A stretch of DNA of 64,000 nucleotides, from NCBI GenBank assembly GCA_964557625.1, contig CAZLAW010000001.1, forward strand, positions 1 through 64,000, given 5' to 3'. A program made the position numbers and the translations under genes. Shown one piece after another: positions 17,029 to 24,370 of this stretch. Positions within the stretch are counted from its first letter, which is position 1; each line of letters begins with the position of its first letter. The notes beneath the pieces are model-generated. The model was not told the DNA's origin, did no database searches, and worked only from the letters and a program-made list of their open reading frames with translations. This DNA comes from Marinicella sp964557625. GTDB lineage: Bacteria > Pseudomonadota > Gammaproteobacteria > Xanthomonadales > Marinicellaceae.

Positions 17029-17292
17029 TTGGCCAATTCAGCATCTGCAAGAAAACGCATTCGACAAGCTGCAAAAAATCGACAGCTTAACATGAGCCAA
17101 CGCTCTAAAGCACGCACCAAAATTAAAAATGTAATCGCTGCCATTGAAGCCGGCGACAAAGAGCAAGCCCAAAAGTTATACAACGAAATGGTGCCTGTGG
17201 TTGACAGCGTTGCCCGTAAAGGACTTTATCATAAAAATAAAATCGCCCGCCATAAAAGTCGTCTTAACGCCAAAATCAAAGCCATGTCCTAA
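17029..17292 (+). CDS. rpsT: 30S ribosomal protein S20
   Basis: S20 is a primary 16S rRNA-binding protein. I start it at TTG 17029 because AGGAGA lies six to seven bases upstream and the protein then begins (M)ANSASARKRIRQAAKNR, the normal S20 N-terminus; 87 residues is the family length. E. coli rpsT also uses a UUG start, which is linked there to weak, autoregulated translation. Upstream in-frame ATGs would add an atypical extension. A strong terminator follows. Confidence 0.95.
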   Translation: MANSASARKRIRQAAKNRQLNMSQRSKARTKIKNVIAAIEAGDKEQAQKLYNEMVPVVDSVARKGLYHKNKIARHKSRLNAKIKAMS

Positions 17293-17310
17293 CACGTCAT
17301 ATTAACCATA

Positions 17311-17348
17311 AAAACCCGGCTTCAACGTGTTTGACAGCCGGGTTTTTT
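17311..17348 (+). terminator. rho-independent terminator of rpsT
   Basis: AACCCGGCT (17313-17321) pairs with AGCCGGGTT (17336-17344), followed by a run of six T. It lies 20 bases after the rpsT stop codon and has a GC-rich perfect stem. Confidence 0.85.
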
Positions 17349-17367
17349 GATTGTAACGAACTCAGGG

Positions 17368-17389
17368 CTGACAAAAATTGTCAGTTTTT
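17368..17389 (+). terminator. second terminator-like hairpin
   Basis: CTGACAA (17368-17374) pairs with TTGTCAG (17378-17384) around AAA and is followed by five T. It lies just after the rpsT terminator and before the promoter of the HD-GYP gene, so it could be a back-up terminator or part of that promoter region. Confidence 0.4.
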
Positions 17390-17429
17390 GGGTTTTTTTT
17401 GTGAATTGTGTCACTATAACTGAATAAAC

Positions 17430-17456
17430 TTGTGCTAAAATCACGAAAGGTATAAT
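17430..17456 (+). promoter_or_regulatory. promoter of the HD-GYP gene
   Basis: A perfect TATAAT (17451-17456) lies 18 bases before the ATG, with TTGTGC (17430-17435) as a weak -35 at 15-base spacing. The expected start leaves a very short leader containing AAAGG as ribosome-binding site. Confidence 0.45.
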
Positions 17457-17473
17457 CTTTAAAGGTTAGCATT

Positions 17474-18772
17474 ATGGGCATAGAAAAAGAAAAAATATCC
17501 GTCAAGTATCTCAAGGTCGGCATGTACGTCTGCAAATTAGACCGTTCATGGCTGGATACACCGTTCCCTTTCCAGGGTTTTTATATTCGCAGCCAGAGTG
17601 AGATAAAAGACCTCAAGGCTTTTTGCGAATATGTCTATATTGATGTGGTCAAAGGCAAGTCTTTGGTGGCAGAACCTGAGATTTCAAAACCCTCGCCGCT
17701 ATTGCGCAAAAAAGATAAAAGCCACAAATACCGCAGTCGCACCGAACCCCTGGTCATCAAACACGATTATTACACCACGCAATTAAAGCCCATAAAGCGT
17801 GAATTTAGCCGCGCCCATTCCTTGATGATTGACTTAAACAGTGCGGTTGAAGAAACCAGTTTTAACTTACGTGTCGGCAAACGCCTTGACATCAAAAAAA
17901 CCAAACAAATCGCATCACAGGTGGTTAATTCGGTTATTCGCAATCCCAATACCCTGGTGTGGCTAACCCAATTAAAAGAAAAAGGTCAGTATGTTTATGG
18001 CCATTCATTGCGCTCAGCGATTCTTGCGGCTGTTTTTGGTCGCCACCTTGGTATTGCTGAAGAAAAACTCGAAACCCTGGTTACCGGCGTGTTGTTGGCT
18101 GATATCGGTAAAACCAAAATCAGTCGAAAATTATTGAATAAAAAAGACAGCTACACAGAAAACGAACGCAAAATTTTCGAATCCCATGTTGAACTCGGCG
18201 TTGAAATTTTGGCCAAAGACAAAAGCATCCCCCATGATGTCTTGACCATTGCCGAAACCCACCACGAACGGTTTGACGGCAGTGGTTATCCCTACGGTCT
18301 GGTTGGTGATGAAATTCCTGCGATGGGTCAGATTGCCGGTATTGTCGATACTTTCGATGCCATGACCAGTAAAAAACCCTATGGCAAAGTGTATTCATCC
18401 TCGCAAGCGATGGAGTGGCTGTTTAAACAAAAAAACAAACTGTTCAGTGCCCAACTGGTGGATGAGTTTATTCAAGCCATTGGTCTGTACCCTGCCGGTT
18501 CACCGGTCCAACTGTCCGATGGTTCGGTTGGTTTAGTGCTGTCACATAACAAACAAAAACGCTTAAAACCGGAAATTCTGTTAATCCGTAATGCCCAAAA
18601 TAAAGTGCTTGAAAAACCACGGTTTATCGATCTATCCAAAAAACCACCGTTTTCCAACAAGGAACGTCCATGCATAACCGGGGCATTAAGCATGTCTCAA
18701 CTGGGTGTTGATGTGGATCACGTGTTAGAAAACTTTAACGCGCCCAATGTGGTGCAACGTATGTTTGCTTAA
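17474..18772 (+). CDS. DUF3391 / HD-GYP domain protein with altered HD dyad
   Basis: The 432-residue protein has an N-terminal DUF3391 region (VKYLKVGMYVCKLDRSWLDTP) and an HD-GYP domain at about residues 165-330. HD-GYP proteins usually hydrolyse cyclic di-GMP. Here the HHERFDGSGYP signature (263-273) is intact, but the metal-binding HD dyad reads LLADIGKTKIS, with Ala209 where His is expected. Catalysis may be lost or changed, leaving a c-di-GMP-binding or scaffold role. The gene has its own promoter and is followed by the thyA hairpin. Confidence 0.85.
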   Translation: MGIEKEKISVKYLKVGMYVCKLDRSWLDTPFPFQGFYIRSQSEIKDLKAFCEYVYIDVVKGKSLVAEPEISKPSPLLRKKDKSHKYRSRTEPLVIKHDYYTTQLKPIKREFSRAHSLMIDLNSAVEETSFNLRVGKRLDIKKTKQIASQVVNSVIRNPNTLVWLTQLKEKGQYVYGHSLRSAILAAVFGRHLGIAEEKLETLVTGVLLADIGKTKISRKLLNKKDSYTENERKIFESHVELGVEILAKDKSIPHDVLTIAETHHERFDGSGYPYGLVGDEIPAMGQIAGIVDTFDAMTSKKPYGKVYSSSQAMEWLFKQKNKLFSAQLVDEFIQAIGLYPAGSPVQLSDGSVGLVLSHNKQKRLKPEILLIRNAQNKVLEKPRFIDLSKKPPFSNKERPCITGALSMSQLGVDVDHVLENFNAPNVVQRMFA

Positions 18773-18800
18773 TCGCACCGATTGGCAACCGCCCTCACCG

Positions 18801-18843
18801 AAAACCTTGCTATAATACTGCGATTTTATAGCAAGGTTTTTTT
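18801..18843 (+). promoter_or_regulatory. thyA leader: perfect hairpin with embedded promoter and ribosome-binding site
   Basis: A perfect 15-bp stem (18801-18815 with 18826-18840, ten-base loop) ends in seven T directly against the thyA ATG at 18844. The left arm contains TATAAT (18811-18816), a likely thyA -10 box. The right arm contains AAGG (18833-18836), the only evident ribosome-binding sequence. Read-through RNA from upstream would fold and terminate or hide the site. RNA started at the internal promoter lacks the left arm and stays open. No good -35 element was seen. Confidence 0.6.
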
Positions 18844-19638
18844 ATGCGCGCTTATTTAGATTTTGCCCGCCATATCCTCGAAAACGGTCATTTAAAACAA
18901 GATCGTACGGGTACCGGCACACTCAGTGTATTCGGCTACCAGATGCGATTTAATCTGGCCGATGGTTTTCCCTTGCTGACCACCAAAAAACTACACATTA
19001 AATCCATCATTTACGAATTGTTGTGGTTTTTGAAAGGCGATACCAACATCCGGTACTTAAAGGAGCACGGGGTCAGAATTTGGGATGAATGGGCCGATGA
19101 AACCGGTGATTTAGGTCCTGTTTATGGCCACCAATGGCGTTCATGGCCGGACGGTGACGGTGGTCAGATTGATCAAATAAGCCAACTTATTGAAGGATTA
19201 AAAAACAACCCCAATTCGCGGCGCCATATTGTCAGCGCCTGGAACGTGGCGGATGTTAGTCAGATTGCACTGCCACCATGTCATTGTTTATTTCAGTTTT
19301 ATGTGAATGAGGGCAAACTCTCTTGCCAACTCTATCAACGCAGTGCCGATGTGTTTTTAGGGGTGCCTTTTAATATCGCTTCCTATGCCCTGCTGACACA
19401 TATGGTGGCGCAGGTTTGTGGTTTTGAGGTCGGTGATTTTGTGCACAGCTTTGGCGATGCCCATATTTACCTGAATCACCGCGAACAGGTGCAACAACAA
19501 CTTGAGCGTGCACCTTATCCACCACCTCAACTACACATTAATTCAGACGTGACCGATATATTCAGTTTTGACTATGATGATTTTGAAATTATTAACTACC
19601 GGGCCCATCCGCACATTAAAGGTCAGGTGGCGGTATGA
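18844..19638 (+). CDS. thyA: thymidylate synthase ThyA
   Basis: Converts dUMP to dTMP using methylene-tetrahydrofolate. The 264-residue length equals that of E. coli ThyA. Visible motifs are the N-terminal DRTGTGTLSVFGYQMRF, the active-site cysteine in LPPCHCLFQFYV, QRSADVFLGVPFNIASYA and the C-terminal AV. It forms an operon with folA, whose ATG overlaps its stop (ATGA). The leader carries the hairpin described at 18801-18843. Confidence 0.97.
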   Translation: MRAYLDFARHILENGHLKQDRTGTGTLSVFGYQMRFNLADGFPLLTTKKLHIKSIIYELLWFLKGDTNIRYLKEHGVRIWDEWADETGDLGPVYGHQWRSWPDGDGGQIDQISQLIEGLKNNPNSRRHIVSAWNVADVSQIALPPCHCLFQFYVNEGKLSCQLYQRSADVFLGVPFNIASYALLTHMVAQVCGFEVGDFVHSFGDAHIYLNHREQVQQQLERAPYPPPQLHINSDVTDIFSFDYDDFEIINYRAHPHIKGQVAV

Positions 19639-20114
19639 GTTTCACCCTGGTGGCAGCCTGTGATCGTAACGGTCTGATTGGTGCTAAAAATGATTTACCG
19701 TGGTACCTGCCCGCGGATTTAAAAATTTTTAAAAAAAACACCTTAAACAAACCCATCCTGATGGGCCGAAAAACCTGTGAATCACTTCAAAAACCTTTAC
19801 CCAAACGGGTCAACTGGGTGTTAACCCGTCAACAAGGCTACCAACGTGATGGATTTAAAATTATTCACGATTGGCAACAATTACAATCTAAAAAAGAAGT
19901 TATGGTTATTGGTGGCGCCAAGATATTTGAACTGTTATTACCCGAAGCAGATACAATGATTATCACCCACATTGACGCTGAATTTGAAGGTGACACCTAT
20001 TTTCCGGAAATAGACTGGTCAGACTGGCATATTGTGCATCAAACAGACCACCCCATTGATGAATCTAACCCCCATCACCCGTTTAAAGTTATCACTTATC
20101 AAAGATCAGGTTAA
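19635..20114 (+). CDS. folA: dihydrofolate reductase FolA
   Basis: Regenerates tetrahydrofolate from the dihydrofolate produced by ThyA, so the overlapping thyA-folA pair closes a metabolic cycle. The 159-residue protein shows NGLIGAKNDLPWYLPADLK with the catalytic acidic residue, PILMGRKTCESL and VMVIGGAKIFELLLP. Its stop codon shares the TTAA at 20111-20114 with the stop of the convergent rapZ. Confidence 0.96.
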   Translation: MSFTLVAACDRNGLIGAKNDLPWYLPADLKIFKKNTLNKPILMGRKTCESLQKPLPKRVNWVLTRQQGYQRDGFKIIHDWQQLQSKKEVMVIGGAKIFELLLPEADTMIITHIDAEFEGDTYFPEIDWSDWHIVHQTDHPIDESNPHHPFKVITYQRSG

Positions 20115-20977
20115 TCGGCACTTTCTAACTCTCGGTGTAACAACATATTGTTGATATTTTTAGCGGCTAAATAATTGTGCAAGGACTCAGCCAGGTACAC
20201 CGATCGGTGGCGCCCGCCGGTGCAGCCAATGGCCACCGTGATATAGCTGCGATCGTTAACTTCAAATTTGTTAATCCATTTCTTGGTAAAGCCACACAAG
20301 TCGTTTAAATATTCACTCACCAGTGCTTGTTGTGAGAAAAACTCAATCACCGGTTTGTCCTGACCTGTATAAGGACGCAGTTCTTTTTCCCAATAGGGAT
20401 TGGGTAAACAACGGGCATCGAACACAAAATCTGCATCAAAGGGTACCCCGCGCTTAAAAGCAAACGATTTTATGATGACCGTGACCTTTTGATTACTTTG
20501 GTTCATGATTTGCCAAATCTGCTGTTTAAGCTGCTGAACCTTTAACTGACTGGTGTCAATAATCAAATCCGCCACTTCTTTAACCGGCGCCATCAGTTGG
20601 GTTTCTAAGCGTATGGCTTCAGTGAGCGAGTGCTTATGCTGAGCGGTGGACAATGGATGTCGTCGCCGTGTTTCGCTGTAACGATTCATCAGCACCTTTT
20701 CGGCAGCCGATAAATAAATCACCCGAACATGCAATTGGCGTTTCAGCGCCTCCAGCGTCTCAGGAAATTGAGACAATGCCTTTTGTTGACTGCGAATATC
20801 CACACCCACACACACTTTGGGATAAAAATTCACATCTTCATTGATATGATCAGCAAATTCAGACAACATACTCACCGGCAGATTATCCACACAGTAATAT
20901 TCCATGTCTTCAAGCGCCCGTAACACAATGGTTTTACCGGAACCGGATAAGCCGGTGATAATCACTAATTGTTGCAT
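20111..20977 (-). CDS. rapZ: RNase adapter protein RapZ
   Basis: RapZ (YvcJ family) is a P-loop protein that in enterobacteria targets the GlmZ small RNA to RNase E to control glucosamine-6-phosphate synthesis. The 288-residue protein has the Walker A ITGLSGSGKTIVLRALED, YYCVDNLPV and the C-terminal RNA-binding domain with VAIGCTGGRHRSVYLAE. It overlaps ptsN upstream by 13 bases. No HPr-like NPr gene follows, unlike in E. coli. Confidence 0.94.
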   Translation of the reverse strand: MQQLVIITGLSGSGKTIVLRALEDMEYYCVDNLPVSMLSEFADHINEDVNFYPKVCVGVDIRSQQKALSQFPETLEALKRQLHVRVIYLSAAEKVLMNRYSETRRRHPLSTAQHKHSLTEAIRLETQLMAPVKEVADLIIDTSQLKVQQLKQQIWQIMNQSNQKVTVIIKSFAFKRGVPFDADFVFDARCLPNPYWEKELRPYTGQDKPVIEFFSQQALVSEYLNDLCGFTKKWINKFEVNDRSYITVAIGCTGGRHRSVYLAESLHNYLAAKNINNMLLHRELESAD

Positions 20978-21426
20978 TGTTCAAAAACCTCTAATATCGT
21001 CTCAATCATCTCATGCTTGTCATCAATCCGGATGAGTTGCTCATACAAAACATGTTGTCTGAATAAGTAAGCGGTTTCTTTTAGAAATCGCCGGTGTTCC
21101 GGTCTGACGTCAACCGGAAAAACCAAACCCACCACAATTTGTACAGGCTGATTATCCACCGCCTCATAATCCGCCGGGTGCGATAATTTAATCAGACAAG
21201 CCCGGATTTCATCGGTTTTTAAACAGCGACCATGCGGCAAAGCCACGCCGGTGCCTAATGAGGTGTTGCCAAGTTTTTCCCGATCCAACAGGCTGTGATA
21301 AATAAAAAGTCCCTGCGAACGTGACTCACCCAACAATTGTCCGACCTGCTCAAACAGTCTTTTTTTACTGATAAAGTGGTAGTTCAGTAAAATATTTTCT
21401 TCTTCCAGTACGTCAATAAATTTCAT
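20965..21426 (-). CDS. ptsN: nitrogen-PTS EIIA component PtsN
   Basis: EIIA-Ntr is a phospho-relay regulator of potassium and nitrogen/carbon responses. The 153-residue protein has the active-site histidine in GTGVALPHGR and the family segment PVQIVVGLVFP. It belongs to the hpf-ptsN-rapZ operon; 60 bases separate it from hpf. Confidence 0.93.
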   Translation of the reverse strand: MKFIDVLEEENILLNYHFISKKRLFEQVGQLLGESRSQGLFIYHSLLDREKLGNTSLGTGVALPHGRCLKTDEIRACLIKLSHPADYEAVDNQPVQIVVGLVFPVDVRPEHRRFLKETAYLFRQHVLYEQLIRIDDKHEMIETILEVFEQCNN

Positions 21427-21489
21427 GGATTCAACAAAAATGGCCTAACGTGTTGTCAGGCCATTTTCTCATGTTATCTGTCTGAAGGG

Positions 21490-21816
21490 TTAATATTGTG
21501 TGCGATTAATGGCAATCGCCTCTTTGTTATTGTAATTGTGCAATTTACTTTTATGGCGTCTGATTTGCTTATCCAGTTTATCCACCATGGCATCGATGGA
21601 TTTATACAAATGGTCTTCGGTTGACTCGGCAAAAAATGTTTTTCCCCCGATGTGCATGGTGGCTTCAGACTTATGTCTGATTTTTTCCACGCTTAAAATG
21701 ACATGAACACTTAAGACCTGGTCAAAATGGCGACGAATGCGTTCAAATTTGGTGTCAATGTAATCTTTTATGGGTTCAGTTACTTCAAGTTGATGACCGG
21801 TGATGTCTAATTGCAT
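21490..21816 (-). CDS. hpf: ribosome hibernation promoting factor HPF
   Basis: Short-type HPF/YhbH binds the 30S subunit and drives 100S dimer formation in stationary phase. The 108-residue protein has the family pattern MQLDITGHQLEVTEPIKDYI, FERIRRHFD and DHLYKSIDAMVDKLDKQIRR. A good GAGG ribosome-binding site lies upstream. The gene is normally preceded by rpoN, which is missing here. Confidence 0.94.
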   Translation of the reverse strand: MQLDITGHQLEVTEPIKDYIDTKFERIRRHFDQVLSVHVILSVEKIRHKSEATMHIGGKTFFAESTEDHLYKSIDAMVDKLDKQIRRHKSKLHNYNNKEAIAINRTQY

Positions 21817-21826
21817 ATCTCTTACC

Positions 21827-22009
21827 TCATGAATGTTTAGGCTTTAGGTTTTGATTGAACACAATTAACCCTGACAGAGGCTGCCAAATAGAGCGTTGAA
21901 GAAATGTCCGGATAATTGTGAGAAAGGCGGGAGGTTTTTCACAGCCAAGTCCAACCGCAGGTTGAATTAGATGTAGAATGATAAGCGCAAATTTCGTGTT
22001 AATTGCCAT
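21827..22009 (-). CDS. possible small ORF in the rpoN position, unrecognised
   Basis: A 60-codon frame (MAINTKFALIILHLIQPAVG at the N-terminus) between lptB and hpf. It is preceded by AGGAGG, but only two bases before the ATG, which is too close for ideal initiation. Its TGA merges with the hpf ribosome-binding region, which would suit translational coupling. I recognise no domain and no rpoN similarity. It could be a small gene or chance. The rest of the 278-base gap 21817-22094 holds nothing else that I can identify. Confidence 0.25.
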   Translation of the reverse strand: MAINTKFALIILHLIQPAVGLGCEKPPAFLTIIRTFLQRSIWQPLSGLIVFNQNLKPKHS

Positions 22010-22094
22010 AACCTCCTGTCTAATAATATACCGAAATACGTTTTAAATAGCAATCGCATTGCCCGGTTTTAGGCAAACGATACGTCTCTCGTCA

Positions 22095-22814
22095 TTACAT
22101 GGAAAAATCCTGTCCCAAATACACTTTTCGCACATCGGGATTGGCGATGATTTGTTCCGGCTTACCTTCGGTGAGCATTTTACCGGCATTGAGGATATAA
22201 GCACGGTCACAAATACCCAGCGTTTCTCGAACATTGTGATCCGTAATCAGCACACCGATGCCTTTACTTTTTAGATGATAGACAATTTTTTGGATATCGA
22301 TCACCGACACCGGATCCACGCCGGCAAAAGGCTCATCCAATAAAATATATTTGGGCTCCATGGCCAGTGAGCGGGCAATTTCAACCCGACGTCGTTCACC
22401 ACCGGATAAACTGATACCCAGTTGGTTTTTAACGTGATCCACGTTCAGCTCTTCCAATAATTCAATGCAGCGGTTTTCCCGCTCGTCACGGTTTAAATCT
22501 TTGCGCAATTGCAACACCGCCATCAAATTATCTTCCACCGTCAGCTTTCTAAAGATTGAGGCTTCCTGCGGTAAATAGCCGACACCCAGCCGGGCCCGTT
22601 GGTGCATGCCATAATCCGTGGCATCTACACCATCAATGCTAATCTGGCCACTGTCGGCATCGACTAAGCCCACCACCATATAAAAACAGGTGGTTTTACC
22701 GGCACCGTTGGGCCCCAGTAATCCCACCACCTCACCTTCATTCAGACGTAAAGAAACCGAATCAATGATGGTTCTTTTGTGGTAACTTTTGACAATGTTG
22801 TCGGCTTTAATCAT
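22095..22814 (-). CDS. lptB: LPS export ABC transporter ATPase LptB
   Basis: Cytoplasmic ATPase of the LptB2FG machine that extracts LPS from the inner membrane. The 239-residue protein has Walker A GLLGPNGAGKTTCFYMV, the signature LSGGERRRVEIAR, Walker B YILLDEPFAGVDP and the H-loop VLITDHNV. It overlaps lptA by eight bases in the kdsD-kdsC-lptC-lptA-lptB operon. Confidence 0.97.
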   Translation of the reverse strand: MIKADNIVKSYHKRTIIDSVSLRLNEGEVVGLLGPNGAGKTTCFYMVVGLVDADSGQISIDGVDATDYGMHQRARLGVGYLPQEASIFRKLTVEDNLMAVLQLRKDLNRDERENRCIELLEELNVDHVKNQLGISLSGGERRRVEIARSLAMEPKYILLDEPFAGVDPVSVIDIQKIVYHLKSKGIGVLITDHNVRETLGICDRAYILNAGKMLTEGKPEQIIANPDVRKVYLGQDFSM

Positions 22815-23310
22815 TATTGGGATCGATTTCTAATCTGAATTGCTGGTTATTTTCGCCGACCGCTTTCACTTCTTGGGTTTTTAAATTAAATTCCATGGCC
22901 TCACCGGTGCTGATACCGATGTTGTTTTCAATTCTGACATCACCCTGCAGAAAAGCGATTTCCGCCTGGTAATCAAAGTCGATTTGATTGGCCCGGATGG
23001 TCATCAGCGTGCCATCATCCATTTGTTGCTCCATAGTAACCGGTGAGCCGGTCATTTTAACGCTGGCAATCTGCGTGTCTTCATGAATGATCAAACCATA
23101 ATCTGATTTAATTTTTAAACTACCCTGACGAATCACCATACCTTTGGGGCATTCGGTTTGACCGAGGTTGAGTTTACTGATACAACCATCACCGGATAAT
23201 GTGATTTTTTGCTGTCGATCACTTTCCAAGGCCAACACGGAAAAACTCAGTGTCCAACACAGGGACACCAAAACAAGCCGACTAACGGGGCTGAAACTCT
23301 GCATAAACAT
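22807..23310 (-). CDS. lptA: periplasmic LPS bridge protein LptA
   Basis: LptA forms the periplasmic beta-jellyroll bridge for LPS between LptC and LptD. The 167-residue precursor has a signal peptide (hydrophobic run ending VLALES) and the family segments GSLKIKSDYGLI and MRANQIDFDYQAEIAFLQGD in variant form. Two cysteines in GDGCISKLNLGQTECPKG near the mature N-terminus are unusual, since E. coli LptA has none in its mature part. Order and overlaps with lptC and lptB support the call. Confidence 0.87.
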   Translation of the reverse strand: MFMQSFSPVSRLVLVSLCWTLSFSVLALESDRQQKITLSGDGCISKLNLGQTECPKGMVIRQGSLKIKSDYGLIIHEDTQIASVKMTGSPVTMEQQMDDGTLMTIRANQIDFDYQAEIAFLQGDVRIENNIGISTGEAMEFNLKTQEVKAVGENNQQFRLEIDPNND

Positions 23311-23827
23311 CTTTTAAGATCTCAATCTGTTTGTTGTTAAATAAAATGTGTGCACCCACCCCCTGCATCCATCCGCCCGGCTGCACAAGACTAATTTCTG
23401 CCGCTGTGGTGGCTTCACGGGTATTTAAATCCACACTGAGTTGCGAAGATTCAAGCACCACTTTAGGGTCTTGTTGTGACGCCACGGAGACATTATCCGG
23501 AAAATATAAGGACTGCTGATGACGTTGATAAACTGCCGATGGGGATTGCAACAACCAGGTGTTATTTGAGGTAAACAACTGAACCCTGGGTTGTTCGATG
23601 AGGGTTTGTTCTTTGTCTAAATAATGTGTCATGTTTGGAGAACGCATTTCGGTCACCACCTGGCCGTTATCATCGGTGGATCGCATCACCACTTCTGTTA
23701 AGGCATAACCTTTGGTAAAAGGTTCATAATCGGTACCGGCGGGATGGCGAAAAAATCCCTGATAAACCGCCACTGACAGCAGCGCAAAAATCAGCAACAC
23801 AATTAATTGTTTGGTTTTAAAAGTCAT
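23282..23827 (-). CDS. lptC: LPS export protein LptC
   Basis: Bitopic inner-membrane protein that hands LPS to LptA. The 181-residue protein has one N-terminal transmembrane helix (LIVLLIFALLSVAVYQGFF) and a periplasmic jellyroll with TRSPN-like MRSPNMTHYLDKEQTLIEQP and the C-terminal GVGAHILFNNKQIEILKDVYAEF. It lies directly after kdsC with no gap. Confidence 0.9.
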   Translation of the reverse strand: MTFKTKQLIVLLIFALLSVAVYQGFFRHPAGTDYEPFTKGYALTEVVMRSTDDNGQVVTEMRSPNMTHYLDKEQTLIEQPRVQLFTSNNTWLLQSPSAVYQRHQQSLYFPDNVSVASQQDPKVVLESSQLSVDLNTREATTAAEISLVQPGGWMQGVGAHILFNNKQIEILKDVYAEFQPR

Positions 23828-24370
23828 TTATTGCTGACCGGTAAATTCATAGCCGGTGACGCTGATATCATGGCTGTTGAGTAACACATCACAGACCTGA
23901 CGGGCAGCACCGTCTCCACCCTTTCTCTGCAAAACCCAACAGGCTTTTTCAATCACCGCCGGGTGGGCATCGGCCACCGCCACCGGTAAGCCACATTTGT
24001 CCATAATCGGAATATCAATCACATCATCACCCACAAATGCCACCTGCTGATCATCAATTCGCAAAGCCGCTTTCAGATTCTCATAGGTTTCCAGTTTGTT
24101 TAAACGCCCCTGATAAACATGATTAACCCCCAAAGAACGCATGCGATCGGCCACAATCACGGAGTTACGTCCGGTAATCACTGCCACTTCAATCTGATGC
24201 TTAATTAACAATGAAATACCGAGACCATCTTTAACATTAAACTTTTTCATCTCGCGACCGTCATCAGTGAAGTACAAACCACCATCGGTGAGCACCCCGT
24301 CCACATCAAAAATGACTAAACGAATGTTTTTGGCTTTTATCCAAATGTCATCAGGCACCTGTTGTTTCAT
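23828..24370 (-). CDS. kdsC: 3-deoxy-D-manno-octulosonate 8-phosphate phosphatase KdsC
   Basis: HAD phosphatase releasing KDO from KDO-8-phosphate for LPS core synthesis. The 180-residue protein has the nucleophile motif LVIFDVDGVLTDGGLYF, KKFNVKDGLGISLL, AVITGRNS and the metal-binding VAFVGDDVIDIPIM. It overlaps kdsD by one base. Confidence 0.95.
   Translation of the reverse strand: MKQQVPDDIWIKAKNIRLVIFDVDGVLTDGGLYFTDDGREMKKFNVKDGLGISLLIKHQIEVAVITGRNSVIVADRMRSLGVNHVYQGRLNKLETYENLKAALRIDDQQVAFVGDDVIDIPIMDKCGLPVAVADAHPAVIEKACWVLQRKGGDGAARQVCDVLLNSHDISVTGYEFTGQQ

Noticed and set aside
18120..18398. Antisense frame inside the HD-GYP gene
   Set aside because: The sense protein has an unmistakable domain; the antisense product (Arg/His-rich) is a shadow.
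21490..22094. A decayed rpoN between lptB and hpf
   Set aside because: No residues typical of sigma 54 (glutamine-rich N-terminus or RpoN box) were found in any frame of the gap.
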